Origin: Streptosporangiaceae bacterium
GTDB taxonomy: Bacteria > Actinomycetota > Actinomycetes > Streptosporangiales > Streptosporangiaceae
Length of the DNA stretch: 32,936 bases
Direction of reading: 5' to 3'
NCBI GenBank assembly: GCA_025935815.1
Contig: JAICUO010000008.1
Span: 1 to 32,936 of the forward strand
Position 1 is the first letter of the stretch. Every line of letters starts with the position of its first letter. Of this stretch, positions 23,339-30,462 are shown piece after piece. The notes below the pieces were generated by a model. That model had not been told where the DNA came from. It saw only the letters and a program-made list of their open reading frames with translations, and did not search any database. The position numbers and the translations under genes are program-made.

Positions 23339-23770
23339 AGTGCCTTCCGATCAGATGATGGCGCTCTCCGGTCCCCTGGAGAGTCGCATGGGAAGTCCGG
23401 CGGGCGAGTCAGCCGCGATGCGCCGTCGGGCACGTCATGAGCGGCGGCGTCCCGCTGACGTCGCCGGGCGCTGAACCCGCCAGAAGCCCGGAAAGCGACC
23501 GCCGCCAGTGACTGACATTCAGTACGCCAGTGTATGCCAGCAGGAGAAAACTAGCAATTGTTTTCCAGAATCCGGTGACTTACTACTGAAGCGCGCGGGT
23601 TACACTGGCCTGGAAACGCGCACCGGCGCCACGGAATGCGGCACGCCTGGCAGCTTCTGCGATCCTGCCGGCCTCCCGATTACGGTGACTTCGGTGCCGC
23701 GCCGCACTCGCCGTCGCTGTCCCTGGCGGCTCCCGATCAGCACGGCCATGCCCGACACCGAGGAGCCGCA
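23339..23770. other. Intergenic region upstream of desaturase, no gene called
   Basis: The 432-base gap separates the divergent STAS and desaturase genes. It holds motif copy A (23551-23571) and, further right, TACACT near 23602 as a weak -10. An open frame at 23508-23774 crosses the motif, lacks family features and ends on the desaturase start, so it is not called. Confidence 0.5.
23551..23571 (+). promoter_or_regulatory. Repeated 21-bp motif, copy A (upstream of desaturase)
   Basis: CTAGCAATTGTTTTCCAGAA, then T, lies 200 bp upstream of the desaturase ATG and reads toward it. It matches copies C and D at 18 or more of 21 positions and is followed by CCGGTGAC. The low-GC run stands out sharply in this very GC-rich DNA. 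Confidence 0.7.
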
Positions 23771-24826
23771 ATGACACCTGAGCCCGCCGCCCCTCGTGGC
23801 AGTGACTACGCCGCCTTGACCAGGCAGGTTCGGCAGTCGGGCCTGCTCGACCGCCGGCCGGGGTATTACGCCTGGAAGATCACGCTCACCGCGGCGGCAC
23901 TCGCACTCGGCTGGGCGGCGTTCGCCGCCATCGGAAACTCGTGGTGGCAGCTGGGCGACGCGGTGTTCCTCGCGATGGTCTTCGCCCAGATCGGCTTCCT
24001 CGGCCACGACGCCGGGCACCGGCAGGTCTTCCGTACCCGGCTGCCCAACACCGTCCTCGGCCTCGCGTGCGGCAACCTCGCCACCGGGATCAGCTACGAC
24101 TGGTGGGCCGGCAAGCACCGGCGGCATCATGCCCACCCGAACACCGAGGGCGCCGACCCCGACATCATGATCAGCGTGCTGGCCTTCTCCGGCGCCAGGG
24201 CGCGGGCCGGGCGAGGTGCTCAGCGGCTGATATTCCGCTACCAGGCCTACCTGCTCGTCCCGATGCTGTTCCTCGAGGCGGTCAGCCTGCACGCGTCAAG
24301 CATCCGCACGGTGACAGGACCCCACTGCCGACACCGGGCCTGGGAGGCGACGCTGCTCGGCGCGCACTTCGCCGCCTATCTCGGCGTGGTGTTCCTGGTG
24401 CTGTCGCCGGTCAAGGCGGTGACGTTCATCCTCGTGCAGCAGGGCTTGCTCGGCTTCTACCTGGGCTGTTCCTTCGCGCCCAACCACAAGGGCATGCCGG
24501 TCCTCACGGCATCCGACAAGACCGACTTCCTGCGGCGACAGGTCCTGACGGCACGCAACGTCCGCGGTGACTGGCTGACCGACTTCGCCCTCGGCGGCCT
24601 GAACTACCAGATCGAGCACCATCTCTTCCCGTCCATGCCACGGCCGAACCTGCGCCGGGCACAGCCGCTGGTAGCCGCGTTCTGCGCCGCCCGGGACGTG
24701 TCGTACACGGAGACCAGCCTCCTCGCGTCTTATGCCCAGGCGCTTGGCCACCTCGCCGCCGTCGGCAGTGAGCTGGCCAAACCGGTGGCGGCGAGCAACG
24801 CCGGGCCGGTGCCCGCACGACGTTGA
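23771..24826 (+). CDS. Membrane fatty acid desaturase (front-end, delta-6-like type)
   Basis: This 351-residue di-iron desaturase has three His boxes: GHDAGH (His79, His83), HRRHH (His116, His119, His120) and QIEHH (Gln280, His283, His284). The Q in the third box is typical of front-end desaturases. Four or so membrane helices separate the boxes, including about residues 35-60 and 205-235. It inserts a double bond into membrane acyl chains using O2 and a ferredoxin or cytochrome partner, helping keep the membrane fluid, for example in the cold. The ATG has AGGAG six bases upstream. An in-frame extension to 23636 has no ribosome site. Motif copy A lies upstream. A winged-helix gene converges on its 3' end. 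Confidence 0.94.
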   Translation: MTPEPAAPRGSDYAALTRQVRQSGLLDRRPGYYAWKITLTAAALALGWAAFAAIGNSWWQLGDAVFLAMVFAQIGFLGHDAGHRQVFRTRLPNTVLGLACGNLATGISYDWWAGKHRRHHAHPNTEGADPDIMISVLAFSGARARAGRGAQRLIFRYQAYLLVPMLFLEAVSLHASSIRTVTGPHCRHRAWEATLLGAHFAAYLGVVFLVLSPVKAVTFILVQQGLLGFYLGCSFAPNHKGMPVLTASDKTDFLRRQVLTARNVRGDWLTDFALGGLNYQIEHHLFPSMPRPNLRRAQPLVAAFCAARDVSYTETSLLASYAQALGHLAAVGSELAKPVAASNAGPVPARR

Positions 24827-24840
24827 CCGCCGAGGGCGCT

Positions 24841-25152
24841 TCACCCCGGCTCCGGCCCGGTACCAGCGGTTCCGGCATCCTGGCCCCCCAGGAGCGCGAG
24901 CAGGTCGCCGATGGCGAGACGCCCGTCGGCCGACTCCGGGAGCGGGTGCTGGGTCTCAACGCGGTAGCGGTTCCGGCGGCCGCCCTTCTCCTTGACGATG
25001 TACCCGGCCCCGGCGAGGTCGCTGACGATCCCGAATGCGCTGCGCTCGGTGATGCCGACGGACGCGGCGATATCACGCAGCCGCACGCCCGGATCGCGGG
25101 CGATGCACAGCAGTACCAGAGCATGGTTGGTCAGGAAGCCCCAGGTCGGCAT
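24841..25152 (-). CDS. Small winged helix-turn-helix DNA-binding protein (MarR/ArsR-like fold)
   Basis: This 103-residue protein is nearly all DNA-binding domain: WGFLTNHALVLLCIARDPG, then VRLRDIAASVGITERSAFGIVSDLAGAGYI as the helix-turn-helix, a basic wing KEKGGRRNRYRVE, and a short Leu-rich tail that may dimerise. It belongs to a common but little-described actinobacterial type. No ribosome site is seen before the ATG, so the message may be leaderless or nearly so. Motif copy B ends 22 bases upstream of the ATG, where an RNA polymerase or autoregulator would bind, making this protein a candidate for recognising the motif (inference). It converges with the desaturase gene. Confidence 0.88.
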   Translation of the reverse strand: MPTWGFLTNHALVLLCIARDPGVRLRDIAASVGITERSAFGIVSDLAGAGYIVKEKGGRRNRYRVETQHPLPESADGRLAIGDLLALLGGQDAGTAGTGPEPG

Positions 25153-25174
25153 GCGCGGAAACTACCACATTGCT

Positions 25175-25195
25175 TTTCCGGAAAAACATTGCTAG
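25175..25195 (-). promoter_or_regulatory. Repeated 21-bp motif, copy B (upstream of winged-helix gene)
   Basis: On the minus strand it reads CTAGCAATGTTTTTCCGGAA, then A. It is the most diverged copy, and its centre TTCCGGAA is a perfect palindrome. It also contains two direct repeats of AGCAATGT 19 bp apart (the second just beyond the motif). It lies 23-43 bases before the winged-helix ATG. Confidence 0.65.
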
Positions 25196-25312
25196 TTCCC
25201 GGCTGCAGGGATGGCCGGTCCCGCTGCGACCGCCCCGGCCAGCAAGCGGCGCCCCCGGCCTTTAGTGCCGCCCCTCCTTGGCGGGCAACCAACAGGGGTT
25301 TAGGGTGCGTGC

Positions 25313-25540
25313 ATGGCCATGGCAGAGATCGTGCTGCGCGTGCGCCTCATTGGCGGCGAGCACCTAGACGTCACCTACGAAGCGGAAGGAGGCGCGCCGG
25401 AGGAGATCGTGGACCATGTCATCTCCACCCTCGGGGAACAGAACGGCATTCTGCGCTGCCGGCACGGCGGCAGGCTTATAGTGCTCTACGGCCGGGGCAT
25501 CGCCACCCTTGAGGTAGCTCCACGCGGCGCCGTCCTCTGA
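25313..25540 (+). CDS. Small hypothetical protein (75 aa)
   Basis: The protein starts MAMAEIVLRVRLIGGEHLDV and alternates beta-strand-like stretches with one amphipathic helix (PEEIVDHVISTLGEQNG). It ends in two strands, LIVLYGRGIATLEVAP. It is compact, soluble, acidic in the middle and without Cys apart from one in LRCRHGG. The family is not recognised. The ATG at 25313 has AGGG seven bases upstream. A strong hairpin terminator follows four bases after the stop, so this is a self-contained transcription unit, which supports it being a real gene. It diverges from the winged-helix gene and may share regulation from the motif-B region. Confidence 0.7.
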   Translation: MAMAEIVLRVRLIGGEHLDVTYEAEGGAPEEIVDHVISTLGEQNGILRCRHGGRLIVLYGRGIATLEVAPRGAVL

Positions 25541-25544
25541 CGGG

Positions 25545-25579
25545 CCGCCAGACGCGCGCAAACCGTGCGCGTCTGGCGG
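25545..25579 (+). terminator. Strong hairpin terminator after the 75-aa gene
   Basis: A 15-bp stem (25545-25559 with 25565-25579, one G-T pair, CCGCCAGACGC paired with GCGTCTGGCGG) has an AAACC loop and starts four bases after the stop codon. No U-tract follows, as is usual in actinobacteria. Confidence 0.75.
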
Positions 25580-25669
25580 TCGCCGGCCCTCGGCATGATC
25601 TTCGCAGCGCCCGTTGGGCTCCCCGGACCAGCGTGCGGCCAGGCCGCGCCGCGGGCGCTGCCTGCGACC

Positions 25670-25873
25670 TCAGAGCGGACGGACGTGCTCGGCCTGCGGC
25701 CCCTTGTCACCACGGACCGTGGAGTACTCGACGCGCTGGTTCTCCTGCAGGCTGCGGTATCCGTCGGCCTCGATCGCCGAGTGATGGACGAATACATCCG
25801 GCGTAGCGTCGTCGGGCGCGATAAAGCCATAGCCCTTGTCCGCGTTGAACCATTTCACTGTTCCCTGAGCCAT
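25670..25873 (-). CDS. CspA-family cold shock protein
   Basis: This 67-residue single OB-fold protein has both RNA-binding motifs, RNP1 KGYGFI (13-18) and RNP2 VFVHH (27-31), and the family start [17 protein letters not shown]. It binds single-stranded RNA and DNA and keeps messages unfolded, acting as an RNA chaperone and antiterminator. GGAGG lies seven bases before the ATG at 25873. A longer frame to 26032 adds non-homologous residues and is rejected. The nearest -10-like hexamer (TTAGAT, minus, 26031-26036) lies about 160 bases upstream, which would give the long leader typical of cold shock genes. Confidence 0.96.
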   Translation of the reverse strand: MAQGTVKWFNADKGYGFIAPDDATPDVFVHHSAIEADGYRSLQENQRVEYSTVRGDKGPQAEHVRPL

Positions 25874-26198
25874 TGGGTTTCCTCCCGGAACGATCATCAG
25901 GATCCACGAGCGTGCATCCGGGGCTGCGCGGCCGCCTGTCCCTCCCCCTGAGGGATCTGGAATGCAGGCACCGCCGTCAGAATCCGCAGGCGCTGTGACA
26001 CGAGAACGAGATTTGACTACAACCGCTCCCATCTAACACCACCGCGTGCACTGCCGCTACCACGACACACCAACGGCGGCAACCCCGCTTGGGCTAGCAC
26101 CCGCGATGGAGCACGTCGATCAGGCGGGCGCCGGGCTGGGGCCGCAACGAAGTCGAGGGCGTCGCACAGGCTGACGAAGGTTGCGTCGCTAGCTCTGG
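25874..26198. other. Intergenic region / probable long leader of the cold shock gene
   Basis: The 325-base stretch has no convincing gene. Near the cold shock gene is a short stem, TCCCTC with GAGGGA, around 25940-25957. A -10-like TTAGAT (minus strand) is at 26031-26036 without a good -35. The rest, toward 26198, shows nothing I can name. Confidence 0.4.
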
Positions 26199-26429
26199 TC
26201 AGAGCTTGATCATCCGGGCGAACGGCGCCACGATCCGCACCTTCCGCGGAGCGAAGTCGACGACCACGGAGGTCTCGCCTTCGACAAGGATGACCCGGCC
26301 GAGGCCGTACTTGTCGTGGGTCACCAGATCGTGCAGTGCGTACCGCTCGACCGGAGGGGCCTCAGGCGGGGGCTTGAAGGGACTTGAAGGCAGGTAGCGC
26401 CGACTTCCGGCGCTGGCGCTGTTCACCAT
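26199..26429 (-). CDS. Small SH3/tudor-like (CarD or UvrD-tail-like) protein
   Basis: This 76-residue protein begins with a disordered, Pro-rich segment (YLPSSPFKPPPEAPPVE). It ends in a five-strand barrel-like domain: ALHDLVTHDKYGLGRVILVE, then TSVVVDFAPRKVRIV. The pattern resembles the RNA-polymerase-interacting domain of CarD/TRCF and the tudor tail of UvrD helicases (V-x-H-x-x-x-G-x-G-x-V). It may therefore contact RNA polymerase or a helicase (inference). The ATG at 26429 has AAAGG about ten bases upstream; the longer frame to 26642 lacks homology. It diverges from a TetR gene across a 270-base gap containing that repressor's likely operators. Confidence 0.75.
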   Translation of the reverse strand: MVNSASAGSRRYLPSSPFKPPPEAPPVERYALHDLVTHDKYGLGRVILVEGETSVVVDFAPRKVRIVAPFARMIKL

Positions 26430-26615
26430 GTGCTTGTGCCTTTCGCGGTCCCATGCCGGAGCGCTTTTCGCGCGGCTGCCTGCCTTCGGGACCAGCCCGT
26501 TGTCAGGCCGGCTCCTGCCGTCAGTGCCCTTCGGGCTCCACGGCGGCAGGGGGGTCATTCCCCCGAGCGCGAAGCCGCTCTTTCGGCTGGCCGGAACCCG
26601 AAAAAATCCATTCAG

Positions 26616-26628
26616 TGAACGTCGTTCA
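26616..26628. promoter_or_regulatory. TetR operator-like inverted repeat 1
   Basis: TGAACGTCGTTCA is a perfect palindrome with 6-bp arms around one central base. It shares the half-site GTTCA/TGAAC with the repeat at 26644-26661, 16 bp downstream. Both lie upstream of the TetR gene at 26700. Confidence 0.55.
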
Positions 26629-26643
26629 TTTCCCAGAGACAAT

Positions 26644-26661
26644 GTTCACTATATTGTGAAC
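26644..26661. promoter_or_regulatory. TetR operator-like inverted repeat 2, overlapping a -10 element
   Basis: GTTCACTATATTGTGAAC has perfect 6-bp arms around TATATT, itself a close match to a -10 hexamer (26650-26655). A repressor bound here would cover the promoter of the TetR gene starting 39 bases on. Likely autoregulation. Confidence 0.6.
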
Positions 26662-26699
26662 GGGGTTTCACGGTCAACTCCGTCGGCAAGGAGACGAGC

Positions 26700-27452
26700 A
26701 TGGCAGGACGGCAGGCGGGAGACGCGGCCTCGCGCTCGCTGTGGTTCAACCCCCCGGACGACGGGGAAAGCAGTCGCCGGCTGCTCACCCGCGAGCGCGT
26801 CGTAGCCGAAGCCCTCGCGGTCATCAGCGCCGAGGGCGCGCAGGCCCTCAGCATGCGGGCCATTGCCGCCCGCCTCGGCGTGGTACCCGGCGCGTTGTAT
26901 CGCCATGTCCGCGGCAAGGAACAGCTTTACGACCTCGTCCTCGACGCCGTGCTCGCCGAGGTCAACTGCCGGACAGACCCCAGCGCGCCCTGGGCCGTAC
27001 AGGTCGGTACCCTCGCGGGCCGGCTGCGGGCGGTCTTGGAGAACCGTCCCGGCATCGCCGCCCTGCTCAAGGCCCGCGATCCCGTCAGCCCCGCATCACT
27101 GGCGGTTGCCGAGGCATTCCTCGCGCCGCTGAGCGTGGCCGGACTGCCCGGCCGCCGGGCGGCCCTGGCGTTCCGCCTCGTGTATGACTACACCGTCGGC
27201 TTTGCCCTCGGCGATCCCACGTCGCCGAGCGAGCAGCGCCTCCGCGATGCCGCGACCAGGCAAGAACTGCACGCGTTCCTCCGCTCGCTGCCCGCCAGCC
27301 GCTTCCCCGCCCTGGCCGCCTACGGCACACACGCCTGGGCCAACGACCGCGACCAGCGCTTCAACTCGGGCCTTGCCACCCTATTCCGCGGCCTTCAGGC
27401 AGATCTCAGGCCCGCTGTAGTGCCGTCCACAGCCAGCCCTCCAGGTAAATGA
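26700..27452 (+). CDS. TetR-family transcriptional regulator
   Basis: This is a 250-residue repressor. The helix-turn-helix is plain: LLTRERVVAEALAVISAEG, then LSMRAIAARLGVVPGALYRHVRGKEQLYDL. The C-terminal helical domain (about 85-235) resembles the TetR_C type of tetracycline-repressor-like proteins and is the ligand pocket. AAGGAG lies seven bases upstream of the ATG. Two GTTCA-type inverted repeats and a TATATT -10 precede it, so it very likely represses itself. The divergent small tudor-like gene (26429) is a second possible target. No transporter or enzyme gene is adjacent, so the inducer cannot be guessed. Confidence 0.93.
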   Translation: MAGRQAGDAASRSLWFNPPDDGESSRRLLTRERVVAEALAVISAEGAQALSMRAIAARLGVVPGALYRHVRGKEQLYDLVLDAVLAEVNCRTDPSAPWAVQVGTLAGRLRAVLENRPGIAALLKARDPVSPASLAVAEAFLAPLSVAGLPGRRAALAFRLVYDYTVGFALGDPTSPSEQRLRDAATRQELHAFLRSLPASRFPALAAYGTHAWANDRDQRFNSGLATLFRGLQADLRPAVVPSTASPPGK

Positions 27453-27468
27453 ACCACCGGGCAGTAGC

Positions 27469-27520
27469 CGTCCGCCTGGCGCGAAAGGGCGCGGACGCCG
27501 TCCGCTAGGCGCCCGCGGAC
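27469..27520. terminator. Two tandem hairpins sharing GTCCGC/GCGGAC arms
   Basis: CGTCCGC (27469-27475) pairs with GCGGACG (27491-27497), and GTCCGC (27500-27505) pairs with GCGGAC (27515-27520). The arms are interchangeable between the two stems. They follow the TetR stop by 17 bases and could end transcription from either side. Confidence 0.5.
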
Positions 27521-27587
27521 CGGGTTCTCCTAGTGGCGGTGGAGCCCTAGCGGGTCCCGTGTGAACACGTGAGTCTCTGGTTATCGC

Positions 27588-27608
27588 ATTCTGGAAATAA
27601 ATTGCTGG
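27588..27608 (-). promoter_or_regulatory. Repeated 21-bp motif, copy C (facing no annotated gene)
   Basis: On the minus strand it reads CCAGCAATTTATTTCCAGAA, then T, followed by GCGATAAC. It matches copies A and D closely. In this orientation it points leftward to the tandem hairpins at 27469-27520 rather than to a gene. The glycosyltransferase start lies 228 bases away on the other side. Confidence 0.65.
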
Positions 27609-27835
27609 TTTTCCATTACTAGCGTAGTCTCAGGGCAGCCGCCGGGACGGGCAGCCGAAGGCCGCAGAGTTCCCGGGTCACTCATGAGAGAGCGCGCATG
27701 GGCGCGACCACCGTCGAGGTCCAGCCCGGAATCTGATCTCCGGAGCCTCGCGCAGATCAGCCTGATGCGGGCTTCGCCGCCTGTATCCGCTACACCTCCC
27801 GGTCCCCCGGCCACGAAGAAACGCGGGTAGCACAA

Positions 27836-28939
27836 TTGATTTCGTTCATCTGGTCTCCGGGGAACCCGCTGCCCGCTGGCACCGGCGGATCTGAGAACTA
27901 CACCGTCGGCCAGGTCAGGGAGCTGACCCGGCGCGGCATAGCGGCGCAGGTGGTGACCGTCGGCCTGGGCGCCAGCGATGGCAGGGACGGCTTCGCCGGC
28001 ATCCCGTTCGTGTCGCTGCCGACGCTGGCCGAGGTCAGCGAGCTCGCCAGCACCGTCATCTTCGTTAACGAGCCGCATGCCGTGCCGACCAGGCACCCGG
28101 GATTCCTCATCCTGCACAATCCGCCGCCCATCCGCGAAGCCCAGCGGGCGTTCGCCGTCGCGGGGTCCCGGGAACTCGCCCTCATCGCGACCAGCCGGTA
28201 CGCCGCCGCGTTGTGGTCGGGGTACCTGGACGTGGACGTCGCGACGATCAGCGTCGTGTACCCGTTCGCCGAGCCGGGCTTCGCCGCCCAGCCCCGGCCG
28301 GGCCGCGAGGCCGGCCAGACCCGCGTCCTGTTCGCGGGCAGGCTGAGCCCCGAGAAAGGCATTTACACCCTGCTGGAGACGCTGCACATCGACATCATCG
28401 AGCAGGACCCGGGACTCACGTTCACCGTGACGACCGCGGGCGCGGACAAGCCGCAGGGAAAGATCATCGAGCGGCTGCTCGGCGCGCACCCCGGGATCTC
28501 CGTGGTGGCCAGCTGCAAGACGCCGGCCAGGATGGCGGCCCTGATGGCCCGCCACGACATCGTGGTGATGCCATCTAACAGCCAATACTGGCACGAGACC
28601 TTCGGCATCGTCTCGGTCGAGGCCCAGCACTCGGGCTGCCGGGTGGTCGCCTCCGACGACGGCGGCCTGCCCGAGACTGACTGCGGCGGGATAGTGCTCG
28701 TCACCCCCGACAACGCCGAAGCGCTCGCCTGGGGCATCCGCGAGGCCGCGGACAGCGGGCCGCTCACCCTGGGCGCCCGGCACGACGCCGCCGCGCGGTT
28801 CACCGTCGAGCAGTCCGTCGACTCGCTGCTGAGCGTGCTCGCCCGGCCACTGCCGATCCCGCCTGCGGCTGTTATCCGGCAACTCGAAGAACTGATCGCG
28901 GCGCCGTCGGCGGAGGTATCGCGCATTCCCAGCGCATGA
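27836..28939 (+). CDS. GT4-type glycosyltransferase
   Basis: This 367-residue retaining glycosyltransferase has a GT-B fold. The N-domain starts at a beta strand, MISFIWSPGNPLPAGTGGSE, with the Gly-rich acceptor loop. The C-domain shows VLFAGRLSPEKGIYTLLET and the EX7E signature, Glu254 to Glu262, in HETFGIVSVEA. DDGGLPE follows. It transfers a nucleotide-activated sugar; donor and acceptor cannot be told. No signal peptide or membrane helix is seen. The start codon is TTG with only a weak GGGTAG upstream; the fit of the first strand supports it. No other cell-surface sugar gene is next to it, so it is a solitary transferase. It converges with the slipin gene, 39 bases apart. Confidence 0.9.
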   Translation: MISFIWSPGNPLPAGTGGSENYTVGQVRELTRRGIAAQVVTVGLGASDGRDGFAGIPFVSLPTLAEVSELASTVIFVNEPHAVPTRHPGFLILHNPPPIREAQRAFAVAGSRELALIATSRYAAALWSGYLDVDVATISVVYPFAEPGFAAQPRPGREAGQTRVLFAGRLSPEKGIYTLLETLHIDIIEQDPGLTFTVTTAGADKPQGKIIERLLGAHPGISVVASCKTPARMAALMARHDIVVMPSNSQYWHETFGIVSVEAQHSGCRVVASDDGGLPETDCGGIVLVTPDNAEALAWGIREAADSGPLTLGARHDAAARFTVEQSVDSLLSVLARPLPIPPAAVIRQLEELIAAPSAEVSRIPSA

Positions 28940-28978
28940 TCCCCGCCGCCGGGCTACAGCGAGAACAAGCGATTGCGT

Positions 28979-29857
28979 TCAGGCGATGACTGGTGCCTTC
29001 GGTGCGGCGTTCAGGGGCGCGGCCTCCCTCGTGCCAGCCGGAGTGCCCGCCAGCATCGCCAGTGCGGGCCCGTCAGCCGGGGGCAGTTCAACCGCGGGCG
29101 GCGGGCCGTCCGCGTCCTTGATGCCGGCGCCCACGGGCCGCCGCTCGCCGGCGTGCTGGTCGGTGCGGTCGAAGAAGCGCAGTAGCTCCACGGGAACGGG
29201 CATGACCAGGGTGCTGTTCTTCTCCGCGGCGACCTCGACGACGGTCTGCAGCAGCCGCAATTGCAAGGCGGCGGGGTCAGCTGCCAGCACGGCGGCGGCC
29301 TGGGCCAGTTTCTTGGATGCCTGGTACTCCCCATCGGCGGTGATGATGCGCGCCCGGCGCTCCCGCTCGGCCTCGGCCTGCCGTGACATCGACCGCTTCA
29401 TCGACTCCGGCAGCGAGACGTCCTTGACCTCGACCCGTTCCACCCTGATCCCCCACGGCTGCTCGGTGGGCGCGTCGATGACATCCTTGAGGTGCGCGTT
29501 GACCTTATCCCGCTCAGACAGCAACTGGTCCATGTCGCTCTGGCCGATCACCGACCGCAAGGACGTCTGGGCCACCTGGGCCACCGCGTAGGCGTAATCC
29601 CGCACGTTGATGATCGCCTTGACTGGGTCGACGACCCGGTAGTAGACGACCGCGTCCACCTTGAGCGTGACGTTGTCCCGGGTGATCGCCTCCTGGGCAG
29701 GGACGGCCGCCACGACCATCTGCATGTTCACCTTCCGAAGCCGGTCAGTGAACGGGTTGACCCAGGTCAGCCCAGGCGCACGGACCCCGGGCAGTACCCT
29801 GCCCCAGCGGAAGACGATGCCCAGCTCGAACTGAGTGATGATCTTGAAGCCGAACAT
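28979..29857 (-). CDS. SPFH/Band 7 (slipin/stomatin-like) protein without the usual membrane helix
   Basis: This 292-residue SPFH protein has the stomatin core: FELGIVFRWGRVLPGVRAPGL, VNMQMVVAAVPAQEAITRDN, VDAVVYYRVVDPVKAI and QTSLRSVIGQSDMDQLLSER. A long helical region, RQAEAERERRARIITADGEY, and a Pro/Ala-rich tail follow. Slipins assemble into membrane ring scaffolds and regulate proteases or channels. The usual 20-25-residue N-terminal membrane helix is absent: the protein starts almost directly at the SPFH domain, and no hydrophobic in-frame extension exists upstream. No NfeD protease partner is adjacent. The ATG is preceded by a GGGGGG run. Confidence 0.9.
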   Translation of the reverse strand: MFGFKIITQFELGIVFRWGRVLPGVRAPGLTWVNPFTDRLRKVNMQMVVAAVPAQEAITRDNVTLKVDAVVYYRVVDPVKAIINVRDYAYAVAQVAQTSLRSVIGQSDMDQLLSERDKVNAHLKDVIDAPTEQPWGIRVERVEVKDVSLPESMKRSMSRQAEAERERRARIITADGEYQASKKLAQAAAVLAADPAALQLRLLQTVVEVAAEKNSTLVMPVPVELLRFFDRTDQHAGERRPVGAGIKDADGPPPAVELPPADGPALAMLAGTPAGTREAAPLNAAPKAPVIA

Positions 29858-29985
29858 GCCGGCCCCCCAAACCCTCGGCGCGCGGCGCGCCGGGCTACCC
29901 GGACCGCAGACGGCGCTGGCTTGACCGCCAGCGTTCGGAATGCCCCAGTCCTGCTCCCATTATCACACACCGCAGAGATCAAGCC

Positions 29986-30005
29986 AAAAAAAGCCGGCAC
30001 CGGCT
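29986..30005 (-). terminator. Intrinsic terminator with U-tract for the 30076-30369 gene
   Basis: On the minus strand, AGCCGG-TG-CCGGCT is followed by seven Ts (29986-29992 as As on plus). The tight stem and U-run make a classical Rho-independent terminator, unusual in GC-rich DNA. It lies about 70 bases past the stop of the small gene at 30076. Confidence 0.7.
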
Positions 30006-30075
30006 CCGCTTAAGCGAGTTGCCGATGGACGAGAAACCGAAATGCGTCCGCATACCTCGGGAGAGGGAACCGCCG

Positions 30076-30369
30076 CTACAACGACTCGCTAGTCCACAGC
30101 CAGCCGTTCGCCTCCTGGTATACCGCGCGCACCAGGAAGGCTCCGGCTGCGTCGGACAGCTCGGCGACCATGCGGATCAGCTGACGGTGAAAGTCGTCAG
30201 GCCGGTGCTCGTCATGATTCGCCCGGCGCCCGGCGACCATCACGGCCGCGCCGGCACCGCCAGCCATCCGCACCGTCACGTTCCCGTCGTAGTCCAGGCT
30301 CGCGCTCACGATGTCCCGGGCGCGGACAATTTCAGTACCTTCATCATTCGAGATCCATACGTCTTTCAC
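30076..30369 (-). CDS. Small hypothetical protein (about 97 aa)
   Basis: The protein begins VKDVWISNDEGTEIVRARDI and runs through several strands (IVSASLDYDGNVTVRMAGG, AVMVAGRRA). It then has a helix with an acidic/basic pattern (FHRQLIRMVAELSDAAG) and ends in FLVRAVYQEANGWLWTSESL. The fold looks alpha/beta; the family is not recognised. The GTG at 30369 is ten bases after AGGAGG; a GTG at 30378 is only one base from that site, so it is less likely. A GCCGCG-ATA-CGCGGC hairpin sits in its leader (30401-30415). An extended -10 (TGG-TATCAT, 30463-30468 minus) lies immediately next to motif copy D, and an intrinsic terminator follows, making a complete transcription unit. Confidence 0.75.
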   Translation of the reverse strand: MKDVWISNDEGTEIVRARDIVSASLDYDGNVTVRMAGGAGAAVMVAGRRANHDEHRPDDFHRQLIRMVAELSDAAGAFLVRAVYQEANGWLWTSESL

Positions 30370-30440
30370 ATCTGACACGCCTCCTGCTATGTTCCATGCC
30401 GCCGCGATACGCGGCAGGACCCGCGCGTGGTTACTAACAA

Positions 30441-30457
30441 GATTCCAGCTTGGAATC
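30441..30457. promoter_or_regulatory. Inverted repeat GATTCCA-3-TGGAATC
   Basis: GATTCCAGCTTGGAATC has perfect 7-bp arms. It lies just downstream of the candidate -10 of the 30369 gene, at the expected start site or early leader, and shares TTCCA with motif D next to it. It could be an operator or a leader stem. Confidence 0.5.
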
Positions 30458-30462
30458 GTAAC

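Larger units (their letters stand above)
27453..27835. other. Intergenic region with tandem hairpins and motif copy C
   Basis: This 383-base gap follows the TetR gene. It contains two tandem CGTCCGC/GCGGACG-type hairpins (27469-27520), then motif copy C at 27588-27608, and then about 230 bases with no recognised gene before the glycosyltransferase start. Only tiny open frames (under 20 codons) occur there. Confidence 0.5.

Noticed and set aside
23508-23774. Possible 88-codon gene before the desaturase
   Set aside because: It spans motif copy A, has no ribosome site and no recognisable sequence, and ends on the desaturase start.
30076-30369. DosR-regulon-type DUF1876 protein
   Set aside because: Size and stress setting are similar, but the sequence pattern does not match what I know of that family, and no DosR box is present.
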